Below, in pieces: positions 42,086-53,235 of a DNA stretch of 64,000 bases. Both the position numbers and the translations under genes were made by a program. How positions within the stretch are numbered: the first letter of the stretch is position 1; each line of letters starts with the position of its first letter. Source of the stretch: Lepidodermella squamata (lineage: Eukaryota > Gastrotricha); the NCBI GenBank assembly GCA_047495785.1, contig JBLDXI010000015.1, positions 2,294,001 through 2,358,000 of the forward strand. The letters are read 5' to 3'. Under the pieces are notes generated by a model that saw only the letters and a list, made by a program, of their open reading frames with translations, made no database searches and was not told the DNA's origin.

Positions 42086-42286
42086 TCGTTAGCGACGCGC
42101 CAAAACAACCACTTTACTATTTATAGCTTTTTTATGGAAAGTACGTTCGACTCTTGAACGTAAATTCAAATTACGATGAGTACGATCAGTGCTCAAAAAG
42201 CCGAACGTACTCCTTCTTTACGCTCGGCTCGTCAAAGTACGATCGAATGAGTCGTCAAAGTGGTTGCTTTGGCGCGTCGCTAACGA
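42086..42286. mobile_element. MITE with 30-bp TIRs and TA target, inside receptor locus 3
   Basis: The left TIR begins TCGTTAGCGACGCGCCAAA and the right end is its reverse complement with one mismatch over 30 bp. TA flanks both ends (42084-42085 and 42287-42288). The 201-bp element has no ORF of its own and fits a Tc1/mariner-type MITE. A related solo end lies at 8273-8301. Confidence 0.85.
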
Positions 42287-43556
42287 TATGAAGGGTTGTA
42301 TTGTTGACAAGCTGCGATATAGATTGATTTTCGCTGTCAACCTCTAGTCTGGGCGAGAAGCTGATGCGACTTGCTCGGACCGTTGCTATGTCCAATTTCG
42401 CTGCCGATTGATGCAAAACTCGGGATACAACGTCAGGCTTACTGCTGTAGTCAGCTAATGTCAAGTTGTAGTGATTTCTTAGCTCGCTATCTGTCGTGTT
42501 AAGCGTGAAGATGGCAGCCATCATGACGTCTTGACAGAAGAGCCTTACTCCATAGTCCGAAACGTCTTTACCTGGCCTTCCAACAACTTTACTAAGGCGA
42601 TCTTCAAACTCGGAAGTATTGTACCCCAGACTGCTTTTCCCGTTGAAATTAGTTCCGTATACTTTTGTGAGTCCGATCCAAAATGTTGCTCGCATTTGTT
42701 GTTCAACCATTTCGTAATTCGAGCACTCAGCAGGCAGCGGTGTACTGCTAGTTAGAACGCAGCTATTAAGTGCTACGAATAAGTACCGAGGAGCCGTGGC
42801 ACCAGTTCTGTAAGTTTGGCACCATAACCGCCAGCAGAATATTGAACGCATGGTTGCGACGAAATAAATTCTGGCATCGCCTGACTTTATTTCGTCAAGA
42901 TAGTCCGGAGTGGTGAAATCGACTGATACAACTGTTGTAACCACCTTAATGCCGTTATCATTCGCAATTTCTACAAAATGCTTCGCCAGACTGTAATCCT
43001 CAAGACGTGTCGAAGTTATCACTCCAACTTGCCGCCATTTTCCTATATTTATCATAAATTGGATCGCTGCGTAAATGACATTTTCCATTGGTATTTGGGG
43101 TCGGAAAAGAGCTGTGCGGGTGTTCCGCTGAGTCAAAAAATTTATAGCTCCACAGCCATAGGAAAAGTGAATTGATTTGTAGAACTTGAACAATGGTGCT
43201 GAAAACTGGCAATTGACTTGCTGGCCCACAAAAACAGGAGCTAGAAACGTTTTATTCCCGTCGGAACGAGATCGCTCAGGCTCCATAGCCCTGATTACGC
43301 TAGGAATAACGCCGATTCCATCCACTGCCTCATCCTCAGGCTGGATTTCAAGTTGGTAATCGGGCAGAATGTCAGACCTTCGGTTAGCTTCGTCAACTGC
43401 AATACGATAAGACGCTAGGCAGATCGTGCCGTTTGTTTGCTGCAAGTAGTTGTTTAGTGAGATGAAGCTAGGTATCCTGAGAATTTTAGCTCTGTTTCCA
43501 AAAAGTGGCTCAATTGTTAGACCAGCGGCGAATATGATTCTAAGAATGTTTATCAT

Positions 43557-43738
43557 CTTGCCGAAATAAGCACTTGATGTAAGAAACGCGCAAATGCTAT
43601 AAGTTGCTTTCGACTGTTTGATACTATTGGCTAATTAGTAGGACATCTTCTGGATACCCGGATTTGGACACCTTTTAGAAGCGTGTTAAAAAGCGTCGTT
43701 GCGATCGCGGAGCAGAGTGTATGATTATGTTGATAATT
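43557..43738. promoter_or_regulatory. Upstream flank of receptor locus 3
   Basis: Short non-coding stretch expected to hold the minus-strand promoter of the broken receptor. No clear TATA box was seen. It ends at the target-site duplication of the next element. Confidence 0.3.
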
Positions 43739-44426
43739 CAGTGTTTTTTTTAAGGAAAAGTTCGGTGTTTACCCAAAACAGTTCGGTGTTTACACCTATC
43801 GGCCTTATATGTACCGGAATTTTTCGGTATACAATTGCGGGAAATGTATACCGAAAACAGCATTGCCTTCAATCTACAACTATTGGAAGCAGCGGCAGAA
43901 ATTTTGGGATAACAAAATTCAGAACTTGCGAGCGAAGCGAGCTTAAATTTCGAGTTTATGCTGGAATTTGTGCTGAGAATAGCCTAAAATTGCTTTAAAA
44001 TAACGAAGATATTTCAAAATAAGTTAATGAAAACATTGCAGTTCATACTTCATGCGCGGTGATACTCCGCAGGAATGATTGCTCAATAATCTTAACCATC
44101 AAATTTGAAAAATTCGCCTTACCAATTTGAAGTAGTGGTGTAGTACCAACTGTGTGAGGCGAAGACCACAGTCAAAGACACGGGTAACGAATCCACTTAT
44201 CACTTATGTAGTAAACACATGTGCGAGCGAAGCGAGCAGAAAAATTCAGCATTTTACAGTTATTTTAGGATAATTTTAACGTTGAAAATGCATGAGATGA
44301 GAGAGTTAGCAAGTTTCCAGACCAAGGTGCTTTACAGGCGCGGGCAGGTTTTGGATTTCGGTGTTTACATCGCCTATTTCCGGTGTTTACATTGTAAACC
44401 CTGTAAACCCCTTAAAAAAAACACTG
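43739..44426. mobile_element. hAT-like non-autonomous element
   Basis: The left end CAGTGTTTTTTTTAAGG (43739) is matched by its exact reverse complement ending at 44426. GATAATT lies directly outside both ends, a 7-base identical (8-base expected) target duplication. CAGTG ends and this duplication size fit hAT elements. Inside are several TTCGGTGTTTAC subterminal repeats near both ends and two GCGAGCGAAGCGAGC motifs (about 43928 and 44222). No transposase ORF is present. Confidence 0.8.
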
Positions 44427-45625
44427 GATAATTGTTCAATTAGCTTTGACCTTTCCAACTCAAATTTGGAAGGCACGTTCGAATCTGAGTTCGTCTGCTG
44501 TCAGTGCAATCTAGCTTGCAACCACGACTAGCCCTCATTGAAGCTAATAATTAACTGTTTACTGTTTACCTTGTACCCGTGAAGGTTACTAATACATTCA
44601 GGACAGCATATACAGCAAAAATTAATCAGTGTCGAATATTGGTACGGCGACAAAACAGAAACTGCGCAAAACAGCGAATGCGACAAAACAGAAACTGCGC
44701 AAAACAGCGAATGCGACAAAACAGCAAATTTTTTGTTTCGCGACAAAACATCGAAAACTTACTAATGTAGAAGATGCTTTGTGTTTCTGCTGTTATGTCG
44801 CAAGTAGACATCTTTTCTATTATGTCGCGTTTGCTGTTTTGGGCCTTTGCTGTTATGACGGTCTGCCGAGATATTAATCGGGGTCCAAATATTTCCACCA
44901 CTAAAAATGATGTTCCCGCACTAAATTTTTCAGATTCTTTGCTATTTAGCATTTTCCGTTTTTGATCAATACTGATACCCTACCTGATCCTAGAATTTTT
45001 TATTTTATCTACATGGTGCCCTGGGCTACGTATAAAAATTATCGATGTTGTGTTCCAGGGCGGCTGATATCGGGAAAATCACTGATTTGTAAAATCGATA
45101 TTTGGAATCGATATCAGCTCTATAAGATCAAGTATAATACGTAAACTGACGGCTTATAGCGCGAAATACGCGTAGTATGAAGGTCTATCGGTTAGGCATA
45201 ATAACAAAAAATGTGAGATTCTAGTGAAGACTAGAAATTCGAAAAACCATATTTTGGAGAAATTTAGTGCTGGAACCCTAAATCCGAGGTGCGCATTTGA
45301 CACACCCATCAATCGGCCCAATTAGGTTCGATAGAGTGTAGGGTATATTGTTCTAGCTGAAGAGAAAGGTCCAATGCTATCATGAAATAGACTTTGAAAA
45401 TATTTTAATTTTGAAGGACGGTTTTCCAGATAATTCAAGTCAACAGTAAAAAATAAATGTGATGACATAATTTAGCTAAATTCTTATAAAGGCCATTTTA
45501 TTGTAGACGCTGGGCGCGCGAGCGTCGATTTATGAACTCGCGACTTAGTTTTTCATCAGGTCGATCGAACTAAATGAGTGAATGGAAATATTTTCTGCTT
45601 CAATAAATCCAGCGCCACTCGATAA
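44427..45625. other. Intergenic region with a tandem repeat and a hairpin
   Basis: Besides the 33-bp tandem repeat listed separately, an inverted repeat (GCTGATATCG near 45063 and CGATATCAGC near 45108) could form a hairpin. No convincing gene is present; ORFs here are repeat-driven. The 3' end should hold the promoter of the second glycosyltransferase. Confidence 0.4.
44647..44735 (+). repeat. 33-bp tandem repeat, about 2.5 copies
   Basis: The unit begins GCGACAAAACAGAAACTGCG and is followed by CAAAACAGCGAAT. It occurs twice in full from about 44647 and then in part. It is a simple tandem duplication, which creates mirrored repeat peptides (AKQRMRQNRN) in the overlapping short ORFs. Confidence 0.85.
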
Positions 45626-47235
45626 ATGGTTGCGATCATTATCCACAATACAAAAATCAGAACCTTTAGGAACTTATGTCTGACCTTTATTGTCTTCGCT
45701 CTGCTCATCTCCTGCTTCAAAGATAAACTTGGGTATCTTCCATCATTACGTGCCGATCTTAGACCGCTGCTTGGTTCGAACGAAAGCAACTGCAGTGAAA
45801 AATGGCCGAATCTCGAGCTATTTCTGCCTACCCCTGCCAAAGGTCCAACTTCTAAAGAGGTCGTAAAATGGTTCCTACCAGCTTTAACCCTATTCTGGCC
45901 AATGAACCAAGACCTACGTCTCATGCTTGTTACCGATGAAGAGCCAGTGGCAGTTAATTTCACCGCATTGATGAACCGAACTTTCAGCCTAGCCCGGCCT
46001 GGTATCCAAGTTCGAGGCGTTTTAACCAAGGCTGCATTCAAAATTAAAGGCTGGGATAAGTCGCAATGGCTGAAATTTTGGGCCGATAACTTTACCAATG
46101 CGACGTATGTTGGCTTCATGGATACCGACTCGGTTTTTTCGACAAGGGTGACACGAAATGACCTGTTCGCGGATGGTGATAAGCCTATTGTCAGACCGCT
46201 GTATGGCATGCCGAAATGGGGCTGGGCAGGAAAATGGCATATATTACCAGAGAGAAATTTCCGGGCGACTGGTCTATATGGTTCGCAATTTCCTGAAAAT
46301 ACAGAAAAAAATTGGGAAAATGCTAAATTTGAGAAAAATGTAGATAAAAATTGATAAACATCTAGAAAATCAATAAGGAATTGAAAAATTCGATCACAGA
46401 TTTTCAATTTGTTTTTTATTAATTTTAAAATAATCAGAATTCAAATTTGAAAGATGAAAATTCAAATTTTAATTTATGAAAATGCACAATTTTGTTTTTA
46501 ATTTTAATTATTTTAAATTTTAAATTTTAAAATATTCACAAATTTGAAAGAATTTCGATAATATTTTACTAATTTTTTTCAGAACCCTTCAATTGCATGT
46601 CTTACTTTCCTGTTGTCATAAAAACCGAACATTTGCGAACCATCCGCGAAGTAATTCGAAAGAACACGAAAATGTCGACTTTTGACGAGGCATTTCAAAT
46701 GATTTCAAAAAGTTGCTTCTACTCGGAGTACAGCATGATTTGCTCTGTTCTATGGTGGCATTTCCGTGATCAATACTACTGGGTAATCAACGAAGTGAAA
46801 CCAGGCTGGGCGGGGCTTGCACCCTTCGGTCAAGTTCGAAATTTGAGCCATGCTGGAATAACGCCGGAAATGCTGAATCGAACCAGGCCACATTTAGCTC
46901 AACATTGGCCTTATGGTGTTATTAAAAGTCGGGATAAATATAAAATAGCCTTGCAACACGGTTATTGCTATTCGCTAACTGAAGCTGAACGGAAAAGCGG
47001 CAAAGTTCCAGAATTTTGTTCGAAATTTCCAGATCGTTGGAGTCATGTTAACGATAACGAATTTCGATTCGAGTTTAACAATTTATCGAGGAGACCCGGC
47101 GCGTTGCCAGCTCATTTAAAACGGCTTCGTGACAATGAAAAGTGCCCTCATTCTTGGAACCCAGTCGCCGTGAAATGGCTTCACTCGAGCGAAGAATGGT
47201 GGACGCTTGGAAACATTCTCAAACTTGAAAATTAG
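45626..47235 (+). CDS. DUF6492-like putative glycosyltransferase, type II membrane protein, copy 2
   Basis: Two exons, 45626-46280 and 46583-47235; the product is 435 aa. The 302-nt AT-rich intron starts GTTCGC (a weak donor) and ends TTTTTTTCAG, at the same codon position and phase as in copy 1. The N-terminal helix (about 14-31) is a signal anchor. The DTD motif occurs in VGFMDTDSVFSTRVTR. Exon 2 opens with FNCMSYFPVVIKTEHL and contains WWHFRDQYYWVINEVKPGW. All motifs of copy 1 are kept, so both are likely functional. The putative donor, acceptor and linkage are unknown. Confidence 0.75.
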
Positions 47236-47535
47236 AGAATCGTCGAACATTATTATATAATAAATTAACAATGAAGCTTTGAATTTTGAATAAAAAGATC
47301 AGCCGTTGAATCTCAACTTGTGGGTATTTTTCAACGCTTTCTACTGAATCCGATATGAGCAACAGAAATGAAAAATGGCCGAATCTACACCCGCCCAAAG
47401 ACTTTTTAACAGCACTTTTTGATCTACCATCTACCTTTGCGTTTGACAGTTGTGGCGTTGTAATAAAAATTGTATTGTACGCAATCATGAGAGTAGCTTT
47501 TAACCCAGCTTTTTGGTGATAAGTTAAAAATTAAG
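47236..47535. other. 3' flank of glycosyltransferase copy 2
   Basis: Non-coding. Bases around 47368-47385 (GAAAAATGGCCGAATCT) repeat a stretch of exon 1 of the gene upstream (about 45797-45813). This is possibly a small duplicated fragment. Confidence 0.35.
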
Positions 47536-47607
47536 CGACCCAGATGGGACTCGAACCCACAATCTCCGGCTCCGGAGGCCGACGCCTTACCATTAGGCCA
47601 CTAGGCC
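47536..47607 (-). tRNA. tRNA-Arg(CCG), block A
   Basis: Minus-strand cloverleaf: acceptor GGCCTAG/CTGGGTC with discriminator G, anticodon loop CTCCGGA (anticodon CCG). Identical copies lie at 48741-48812 and 53712-53783. Confidence 0.95.
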
Positions 47608-47773
47608 GAGACAATATTTAGAGTTTCAAGTCCCAAGGAGTAGGCAATGCTTGGGGTCTGCTGTGTGCCGTTAATTCCCAGCGGCTACACTTGCTTATCA
47701 CCTATGACTTATGGCACCTTTTCTTATAGTATGAATATAATTTATGCTCATAATGAGATCCTGAATCCATCAA

Positions 47774-47855
47774 GCTGCTATGCCCGAGTGGTTAAGGGGT
47801 CTGACTTGAAATCAGATGCGGTCTCCGCGCGTAGGTTCAAATCCTACTGGCAGCG
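47774..47855 (+). tRNA. tRNA-Ser(TGA), block A
   Basis: 82 nt with a long variable arm (TGCGGTCTCCGCGC), acceptor GCTGCTA/TGGCAGC and anticodon loop CTTGAAA (anticodon TGA). It is the only plus-strand gene in the tRNA block and is repeated at 53934-54015. Confidence 0.95.
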
Positions 47856-48006
47856 TTACAACTTTTATAAGAAAGTGGCTGTGAACTATTGAACCAAACG
47901 TTCAAACGAGCCGAGAGCCAATTTTTAAATCAGAATTATTATTTCTTGTTTTCCGTAACACATTTGCAATATTCAGTTAGTAAATGTTCGCCTTTCAAAC
48001 AAAAAT

Positions 48007-48078
48007 TGGAGATGTCGGGGTTTGAACCCGGGACATCTTACATGCAAAGCAAGCGCTCTACCACTGAGCTACATCCCC
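48007..48078 (-). tRNA. tRNA-Ala(TGC), block A
   Basis: Minus strand; acceptor GGGGATG/CATCTCC and anticodon loop TTTGCAT (anticodon TGC). One T-arm base (ACATCTTACATG...GATGTCGGGG) differs from the 49548 and 54160 copies, giving a mismatch in the stem. Confidence 0.93.
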
Positions 48079-48099
48079 ACATGATCTCAAAGCTTGAGA

Positions 48100-48117
48100 A
48101 CATCCCCACTGAGCTAC
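48100..48117 (-). pseudogene. tRNA-Ala 5' fragment
   Basis: ACATCCCCACTGAGCTAC repeats the acceptor/D-arm part of the neighbouring tRNA-Ala gene but nothing more. This is debris of local duplication. Confidence 0.55.
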
Positions 48118-48161
48118 TTAATGGCAATGGAACATTATCCAAGTTGGAAAAATGGTCGACG

Positions 48162-48234
48162 AGGTTCCGGCGGGGTTCGAACCCGCGATCTTCTCCGTGT
48201 GAAGGAGACGTGATAACCACTACACTACGGAACC
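48162..48234 (-). tRNA. tRNA-Val(CAC), block A
   Basis: Minus strand; acceptor GGTTCCG/CGGAACC, anticodon stem TCTCC/GGAGA with loop TTCACAC (anticodon CAC), T arm GCGGGTTCGAACCCCGC. It is intact here; the second copy at 54305 has lost part of the anticodon arm. Confidence 0.92.
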
Positions 48235-48303
48235 TGGCTGGCTGCAAGGGTACCCAATAAAGTGATCACTTCCAAAGTTGCGATGAAAATGGGAGAAAAA
48301 TTG

Positions 48304-48375
48304 TTCCCTGACCGGGAATCGAACCCGGGCCGCCGCGGTGAAAGCGCGGAATCCTAACCACTAGACCATCAGGGA
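48304..48375 (-). tRNA. tRNA-Glu(TTC), block A
   Basis: Minus strand; acceptor TCCCTGA/TCAGGGA, anticodon stem CCGCG/CGCGG with loop CTTTCAC (anticodon TTC), T arm CCGGGTTCGATTCCCGG. The equivalent gene in block B reads CTC instead. Confidence 0.93.
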
Positions 48376-48446
48376 GGATGAAGATGGCACCTAATTGGGC
48401 TGGCCTTCGTTAGGAGTTAGGATCCTAATTGTGAAAAAGTTGAAGC

Positions 48447-48520
48447 TGCCCCCTGTGAGGATCGAACTCACGACCTCCAGATTATGAGACTGGCGCTCTA
48501 GCCAACTGAGCCAAGGAGGC
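48447..48520 (-). tRNA. tRNA-Met(CAT), block A
   Basis: Same sequence as the plus-strand gene at 19841-19914 (acceptor GCCTCCT/AGGGGGC, anticodon loop CTCATAA). Confidence 0.95.
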
Positions 48521-48598
48521 GCTTGTGGTCACCCTAGATCCCATTCTCATTTCTTAATCGAACATGACATGTCTGATGTTGGGGTAAAAGATGTTCCG

Positions 48599-48670
48599 AG
48601 GCCCAGACGGGGATCGAACCCGCGACCTTCTGTTTACAAGACAGATGCTCTACCACTAAGCTACTGAGCC
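48599..48670 (-). tRNA. tRNA-Thr(TGT), block A
   Basis: Minus strand; acceptor GGCTCAG/CTGGGCC, anticodon loop CTTGTAA (anticodon TGT), T arm GCGGGTTCGATCCCCGT. Confidence 0.93.
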
Positions 48671-48740
48671 GGCGGAAATATCAATTTTCCTCCAATTTTT
48701 TCTTGCTGAATCGATTTTTCAAGTGGATGAAAAAAGTTAG

Positions 48741-48812
48741 CGACCCAGATGGGACTCGAACCCACAATCTCCGGCTCCGGAGGCCGACGCCTTACCATTA
48801 GGCCACTAGGCC
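48741..48812 (-). tRNA. tRNA-Arg(CCG), start of a second unit
   Basis: Identical to 47536-47607. It follows tRNA-Thr as in block B (53571 then 53712), so it marks the start of another repeat unit that is otherwise mostly lost before the Ala gene at 49548. Confidence 0.95.
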
Positions 48813-49547
48813 GGCTTATTTACAAGTTTCCGAATTTCTCTTATAGCCGCAGTTGAAAATATAAGCTTTGAATAATCAAGCAATTTCATGCAGCGAAGTG
48901 AGTGAGCTAAAAAAGTGTCTTAAATGAGGACCATATTTAGGTTCCAGACTAATTTCGGACATTGAACGCCCTGCCATCAAGGGAGTCATTACTTTTTGGT
49001 TTGGTCGATTTAATTATACAGTCTGTAATTAATACTGGAATATGTCATTTTTAATTTTTCGAGGTGCATTTTGGTGTTAAAGTGTATTTTATCTTGGAAA
49101 GCTGAGCCCAGCAAACGCGTATAGTGTCCAAAATCTGTACAGTACATGCGATTATCTTGAAAAATGCAGGTTTTTTTCATTCAAGGAATTTGTGGCGTGA
49201 AAGCAACATCTGGCGTGAAACCTAAGGAATTTGAATAACAGAAGTTATGACCACAGCCTATCCTGGCATTTACACTGTTTATGGCACATTGAGCAATAAA
49301 ATATGTACGGCACATGGCACGTCATTTTACCTTGATCAAATTTCGAGAAATATATACAGCTAGCTAGATAACACTAGGTATGTACCACGGCAGGTGGACC
49401 GCCGTAAAAGTATTTCAACAAAAGTTTCTCAGATTTTTCTATGAAAACATCATCTTGCCACCATGCCGATTTCCGTTTAATTTTCTTTTTCAAATCCGAT
49501 TGAACATCAAGGCGCGCAGGTCCTATTTGCTGGAAATTATAAAAAAT
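48813..49547. other. Spacer inside the tRNA array, no gene seen
   Basis: By comparison with block B, a tRNA-Ser gene would be expected here between Arg and Ala but none is present. No ORF of note. Confidence 0.45.
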
Positions 49548-49619
49548 TGGAGATGCCGGGGTTTGAACCCGGGACATCTTACATGCAAAGCAAGCGCTCT
49601 ACCACTGAGCTACATCCCC
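49548..49619 (-). tRNA. tRNA-Ala(TGC), last gene of the first array
   Basis: Minus strand, full cloverleaf with anticodon loop TTTGCAT; identical to 54160-54231. Confidence 0.95.
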
Positions 49620-50215
49620 ACATGATTTGAGATAATCTAAATCTTGTTTTACTGGCCCTTGTTATACCTAACGTCTAGTCGAGCCTCCAACCAATTCCAT
49701 GTTGAGGAGACGTAATAAATCGCAAAAATTGTATACCCTTCCTACCAAACCTGGATACCTCCGTCTTCGCGTACCTTGACGAAAGATTTCACCTTCAAAT
49801 ACGAATAAATTATCGTGCAATTTCCACCATCTAGGGTGAGTATTTACTTTGCATAACTTATCGAATATTTGAAGAGAATACCTATTACTTGATATAAAAA
49901 GAAGTGTCCTTCCCCTTCCCTTTGCTTATAAGTTTTCAAGTTGTGAAGCGTGACGTCAGACTTTTTGATTCAGCCTCACATTCAACAGTCGTGCCATGGT
50001 AATAAACATTTTATTGAACACGACAATAAGTACGTGCCATGAATCGCCGTGAGTTGTACACAATTTTCAAAATAACTCAAGAATTTCACAAGAATTTAGC
50101 CGTAACGGTTATCCTATGTCCACGTATCAGGACACGCATGATATGATGCGCTTCATTCAATGAATTAATATGAATTGTCACTCTTGAATCTAACAAACTT
50201 ACTTTATAGGTTTTT
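49620..50215. promoter_or_regulatory. Upstream region of ITIH-like gene A
   Basis: Non-coding. A non-coding 5' exon is possible because TTTATAGG directly before the ATG (about 50204-50211) resembles a splice acceptor. No TATA box is certain. Confidence 0.3.
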
Positions 50216-53200
50216 ATGAGAATGGGTTTTAAACTTATAACTTCAGCGATCATCTGCTTGGCGTTCAGCGGAGTCATAGCGGATGACGAGCCTCGACTTG
50301 CCGGAATGGTCTTCATCTGGCCACCAAGGCCTATCCTCCCAATGCCACCAATAATGCCATCACCGCCGCTCCCTCCCCCGAGAAGCAGATCAGTCCCATT
50401 AACTGCTATTTCAGTAAAAGCAACCGTTCGAGCTTGGGCCTACGACGTCACAGCCGAGTTGAACTACTTGAATAACATGAACCAAACCATCGAGTGCCAA
50501 TTCGTCTTCCCAATGCCGGATAGCGCGGCTGTTTATAAGATGGACGCAACAATTGGAGGCAAAAGACTTCTGGCCGAAGTAAGAAATCGAACCGAAGCAG
50601 AAAGTGTCTACAGGTAATTTCCTGAAACCTGAAACCAAACGGAAAACTAGTCAATTTTCTGATACGTTCTAGAACTGCTGTGGATTCTGGAATGCAAGCT
50701 GCTTTACTTCAGAGTCAAAGCGGGTCTCCGGATGTTTATCGGATCATGCTTGGCAATCTACGGGCAAATGAGACTGCCGTTGTGAAGATCAGCTATTCTA
50801 TGCCGATCGAGCGTGATGTCGAGGCTGGAACCCTTATAGTCAACCTACCTGTCGTTCTCAACCCTCGATATATTCCTAAAAGCGACGAGGCAAACGATGA
50901 TGCCTGGAAGAACAATTTCCAAGCTAGCACACCATATGTTGCAGTGTCCGAAGTTCGTTACAAAATGACATTCTCCGCTAAAATTGACATGGGCCTAAGC
51001 GGAGGGTTGATTACTGGAATACAAAGCGGGAATTCGTCCGATGTTATCTCAACTGTTGTGGCGAATGGAAATAGAACAGCTGATGTAACCCTTGCCAGCG
51101 ACTTCAATCAAGACCACGATTTCAGGCTTTTCATTAACACCACAAAGCTGAACGAGCCGAAAGTTTTTGTGGAAGCTGGAATTCCGCCATCTGATGAAGC
51201 TGGAAGTTCTAGCTGGTTGAATTATGACGTTGCAGCAGCTTGGTTTGAGCCGATTGGCAACCAGCGTACATCAGGATCGAGCATTGACGAGTATTGGATC
51301 ATCGTCGATCGATCTGGTTCAATGGCGGAGAATGGCAAAATCATGCAGGCAAGATCAGCTCTTAGCCTTCTTGTCAAAAGCTTGCCTGCAGGCTGCAAGT
51401 TCAACATAATTGGATTCGGATCAAACTATGCTGCTTTATTCAACTCATCGTAAGTTGGGACTCTGATTTGTAAGTGAAAACCGTTCAATTTCTATTGCAG
51501 GGTTGATTACACCGATGAAAATGTGAAGAAAGCTACGGATTATGCCAACTCGATGAATGCTGATATGGGCGGAACTGAGATCCTGTCCCCCATGAAATTC
51601 GTCTACTCGAAAGATGCTCCGAAAACACCGGGCTCGAAAAGGTTCATCATTGTTCTAACTGATGGAGAGGTAGTCAAATAATAGGTAGTTCGTACAATTA
51701 TTGTAAGGTGGAATTTTTCAGGTGAGTAATACAAATGAAGTCATCGACGCTGCGAGGAACAATGCCGCCACTGCCCGAGTTTTCGCGATTGGAATCGGAG
51801 AGGGAGCCAGCACAGCTTTGGTCAATGGAATCGCTCGAGTGGCGAATGGCTTCTCGGAATTCGTTCGAAATGCTGGCGACAGGCTTCAGGCCAAGGTCAT
51901 CTCTGTTCTGAAAGCAACCACTCAGGCCAATGCGGAGAATGTTAAAATGTCGTGGGCTGTAACTGGTGGTCAGTTGAAGGTCGCTGTACCTAACAACACT
52001 TCACCAGCAGCTTTCAAGGGAAAAGCTGTTATGCAGTACGCGGTTATTGACAGACGAAGCTCTAACGCAGTCACAGGATCTGCTAACCTTTCTGCTAACA
52101 TTGGGGATGTGCAATCTTCGTTCGGTGTGCCATTTACGATCACGAGCCAGTCAGGTAAAATAAGACTGATCTAAAACGATATTATCTAATTTTCGCTCCC
52201 TCAGAATCTGACGATCCTTTACCCCTGCATCGCCTGGCTGCGAAGGCTCGTTTAGTCGAATTGACCGATGCTTACTATTCAAGCCGTAGCGAGGATATCA
52301 AGAAAGAGGGTGAGTTGTATATTTGTACTGGTTTGCTTTATCCTGACAACCTTTTCTAACACTATAGCTATTGCTGTTTCTATTGCAACTGGTGTTTTAT
52401 GCGAATTTACCGCTATCGTTGCCGTCGACAGTGAGACTAAACGTCCGGTTAACAATTCGAATGGTTCTCCGGTCTTTGTTAACATTGAGCGCCCAACGTC
52501 TTACAACCTGAATCAAAATCGAGTTTCTGGAAATCTCCCCAGTAAGACATATTGTTAATTCATACGTTCAAACTTTAAATTTCTTGCTAGTAGCGTATGC
52601 GAGAATGTCGATGGGGATGGGCCCGGTTTTGACTGGCAGAATGGGACCTCCTGGAGCTCCTTCCATATGTATGTTTACGTAAATTCAATTTTGATAATTT
52701 CTCACCCTCATTCGTTTTTAAAGCTTTGGGTGTGCCTGCTGCTCCTGGTGGCGCGGCACCGCCACAGTATAATAAAATGAGAGTTCCTCCTAATGCGGAT
52801 GCATTCGATGCAAATGACATTGCACTCCCAACGATGGCAGTTCCAAGGCGAGAACAACCAACCTCTCGCCGCACTACATCGATGGCTACTCCTTCGATCA
52901 ACGCTTTGACAGATCTGCAATCCGTCTCCGGAGCCTGGCCGATGAATGCTGCATTTTTCAATGCTGTCGGGGTTACCGGAATCTCGTCAGTTGCTGATTT
53001 AAAGTCAGCTGCTAAAGCGGCTATTTCATCCGCGGCGCCCGATAATATTGATGACGAAACTGTCGCAACACTTGTTGCAATCGCTGTTCTGCGGAAACGA
53101 TATCCGACTATCAGGAACGAGTGGGAGCTTATCGAGGATAAGGCATTGAGATATCTTCGCAATCCAGCTCGAAATATCGATGCAGATAAAATCGATGACA

Positions 53201-53235
53201 TGGTTAGATCAATCACTGTTGGACTGTCGCTGTAG
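50216..53235 (+). CDS. Inter-alpha-trypsin inhibitor heavy-chain-like protein A (VIT + VWA)
   Basis: Eight exons: 50216-50613, 50673-51449, 51501-51669, 51722-52154, 52205-52309, 52368-52541, 52591-52668, 52724-53235; all phases agree, giving 881 aa. A signal peptide (about 1-23) is followed by a Pro-rich segment and a VIT domain (about 60-200: VKATVRAWAYDVTAEL...FVFPMPDSAAVYKM...EAESVYR). The von Willebrand A domain (about 350-530) keeps the MIDAS residues DRSGS and the TDGE strand. A beta-rich middle follows. The C-terminal 140 residues (SINALTDLQSVSGAWPMNA...) form the VWA5-type alpha-helical tail. Secreted matrix or hyaluronan-type binding is inferred from the vertebrate family. AATAAA lies at 53258-53263. 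Gene B has the same exon plan. Confidence 0.9.

Larger units (their letters stand above)
40592..43556 (-). pseudogene. GABA-B-like class C GPCR disrupted by two transposons (receptor locus 3)
   Basis: On the minus strand the frame starts at ATG 43556 with a signal peptide and a full Venus-flytrap domain. It is then cut by a 201-bp MITE at 42086-42286, continues through the linker (SGLPPKDLSRI) and TM1, shifts frame near the A5 run at 41805-41809, continues through TM2-TM3 and is cut again by a 442-bp MITE at 41198-41639. It then resumes with intracellular loop 2 and TM4-TM7 to the stop at 40592. At both insertions, removing the element and one target-site copy joins the flanks in frame. The remaining one-base shift is also inactivating unless it is a sequencing error. 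No sign that the elements are spliced out as introns. Confidence 0.85.

Noticed and set aside
41198-42286. The two insertions in receptor locus 3 as introns
   Set aside because: They have inverted-repeat ends and matching target-site duplications, lack good splice boundaries at the exact joints, and the intact paralogues have no introns there.
44647-44735. CRISPR-like array
   Set aside because: Direct 33-bp tandem copies with no spacers, in a eukaryotic genome.
45556-46407. 283-codon minus-strand ORF
   Set aside because: It lies exactly opposite exon 1 of glycosyltransferase copy 2, whose protein has a signal anchor, DTD motif and a paralogue; the antisense frame shows no motif.
47368-47385. 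Third glycosyltransferase gene
   Set aside because: Only a short stretch matches exon 1; the surrounding frame is not coding-like.
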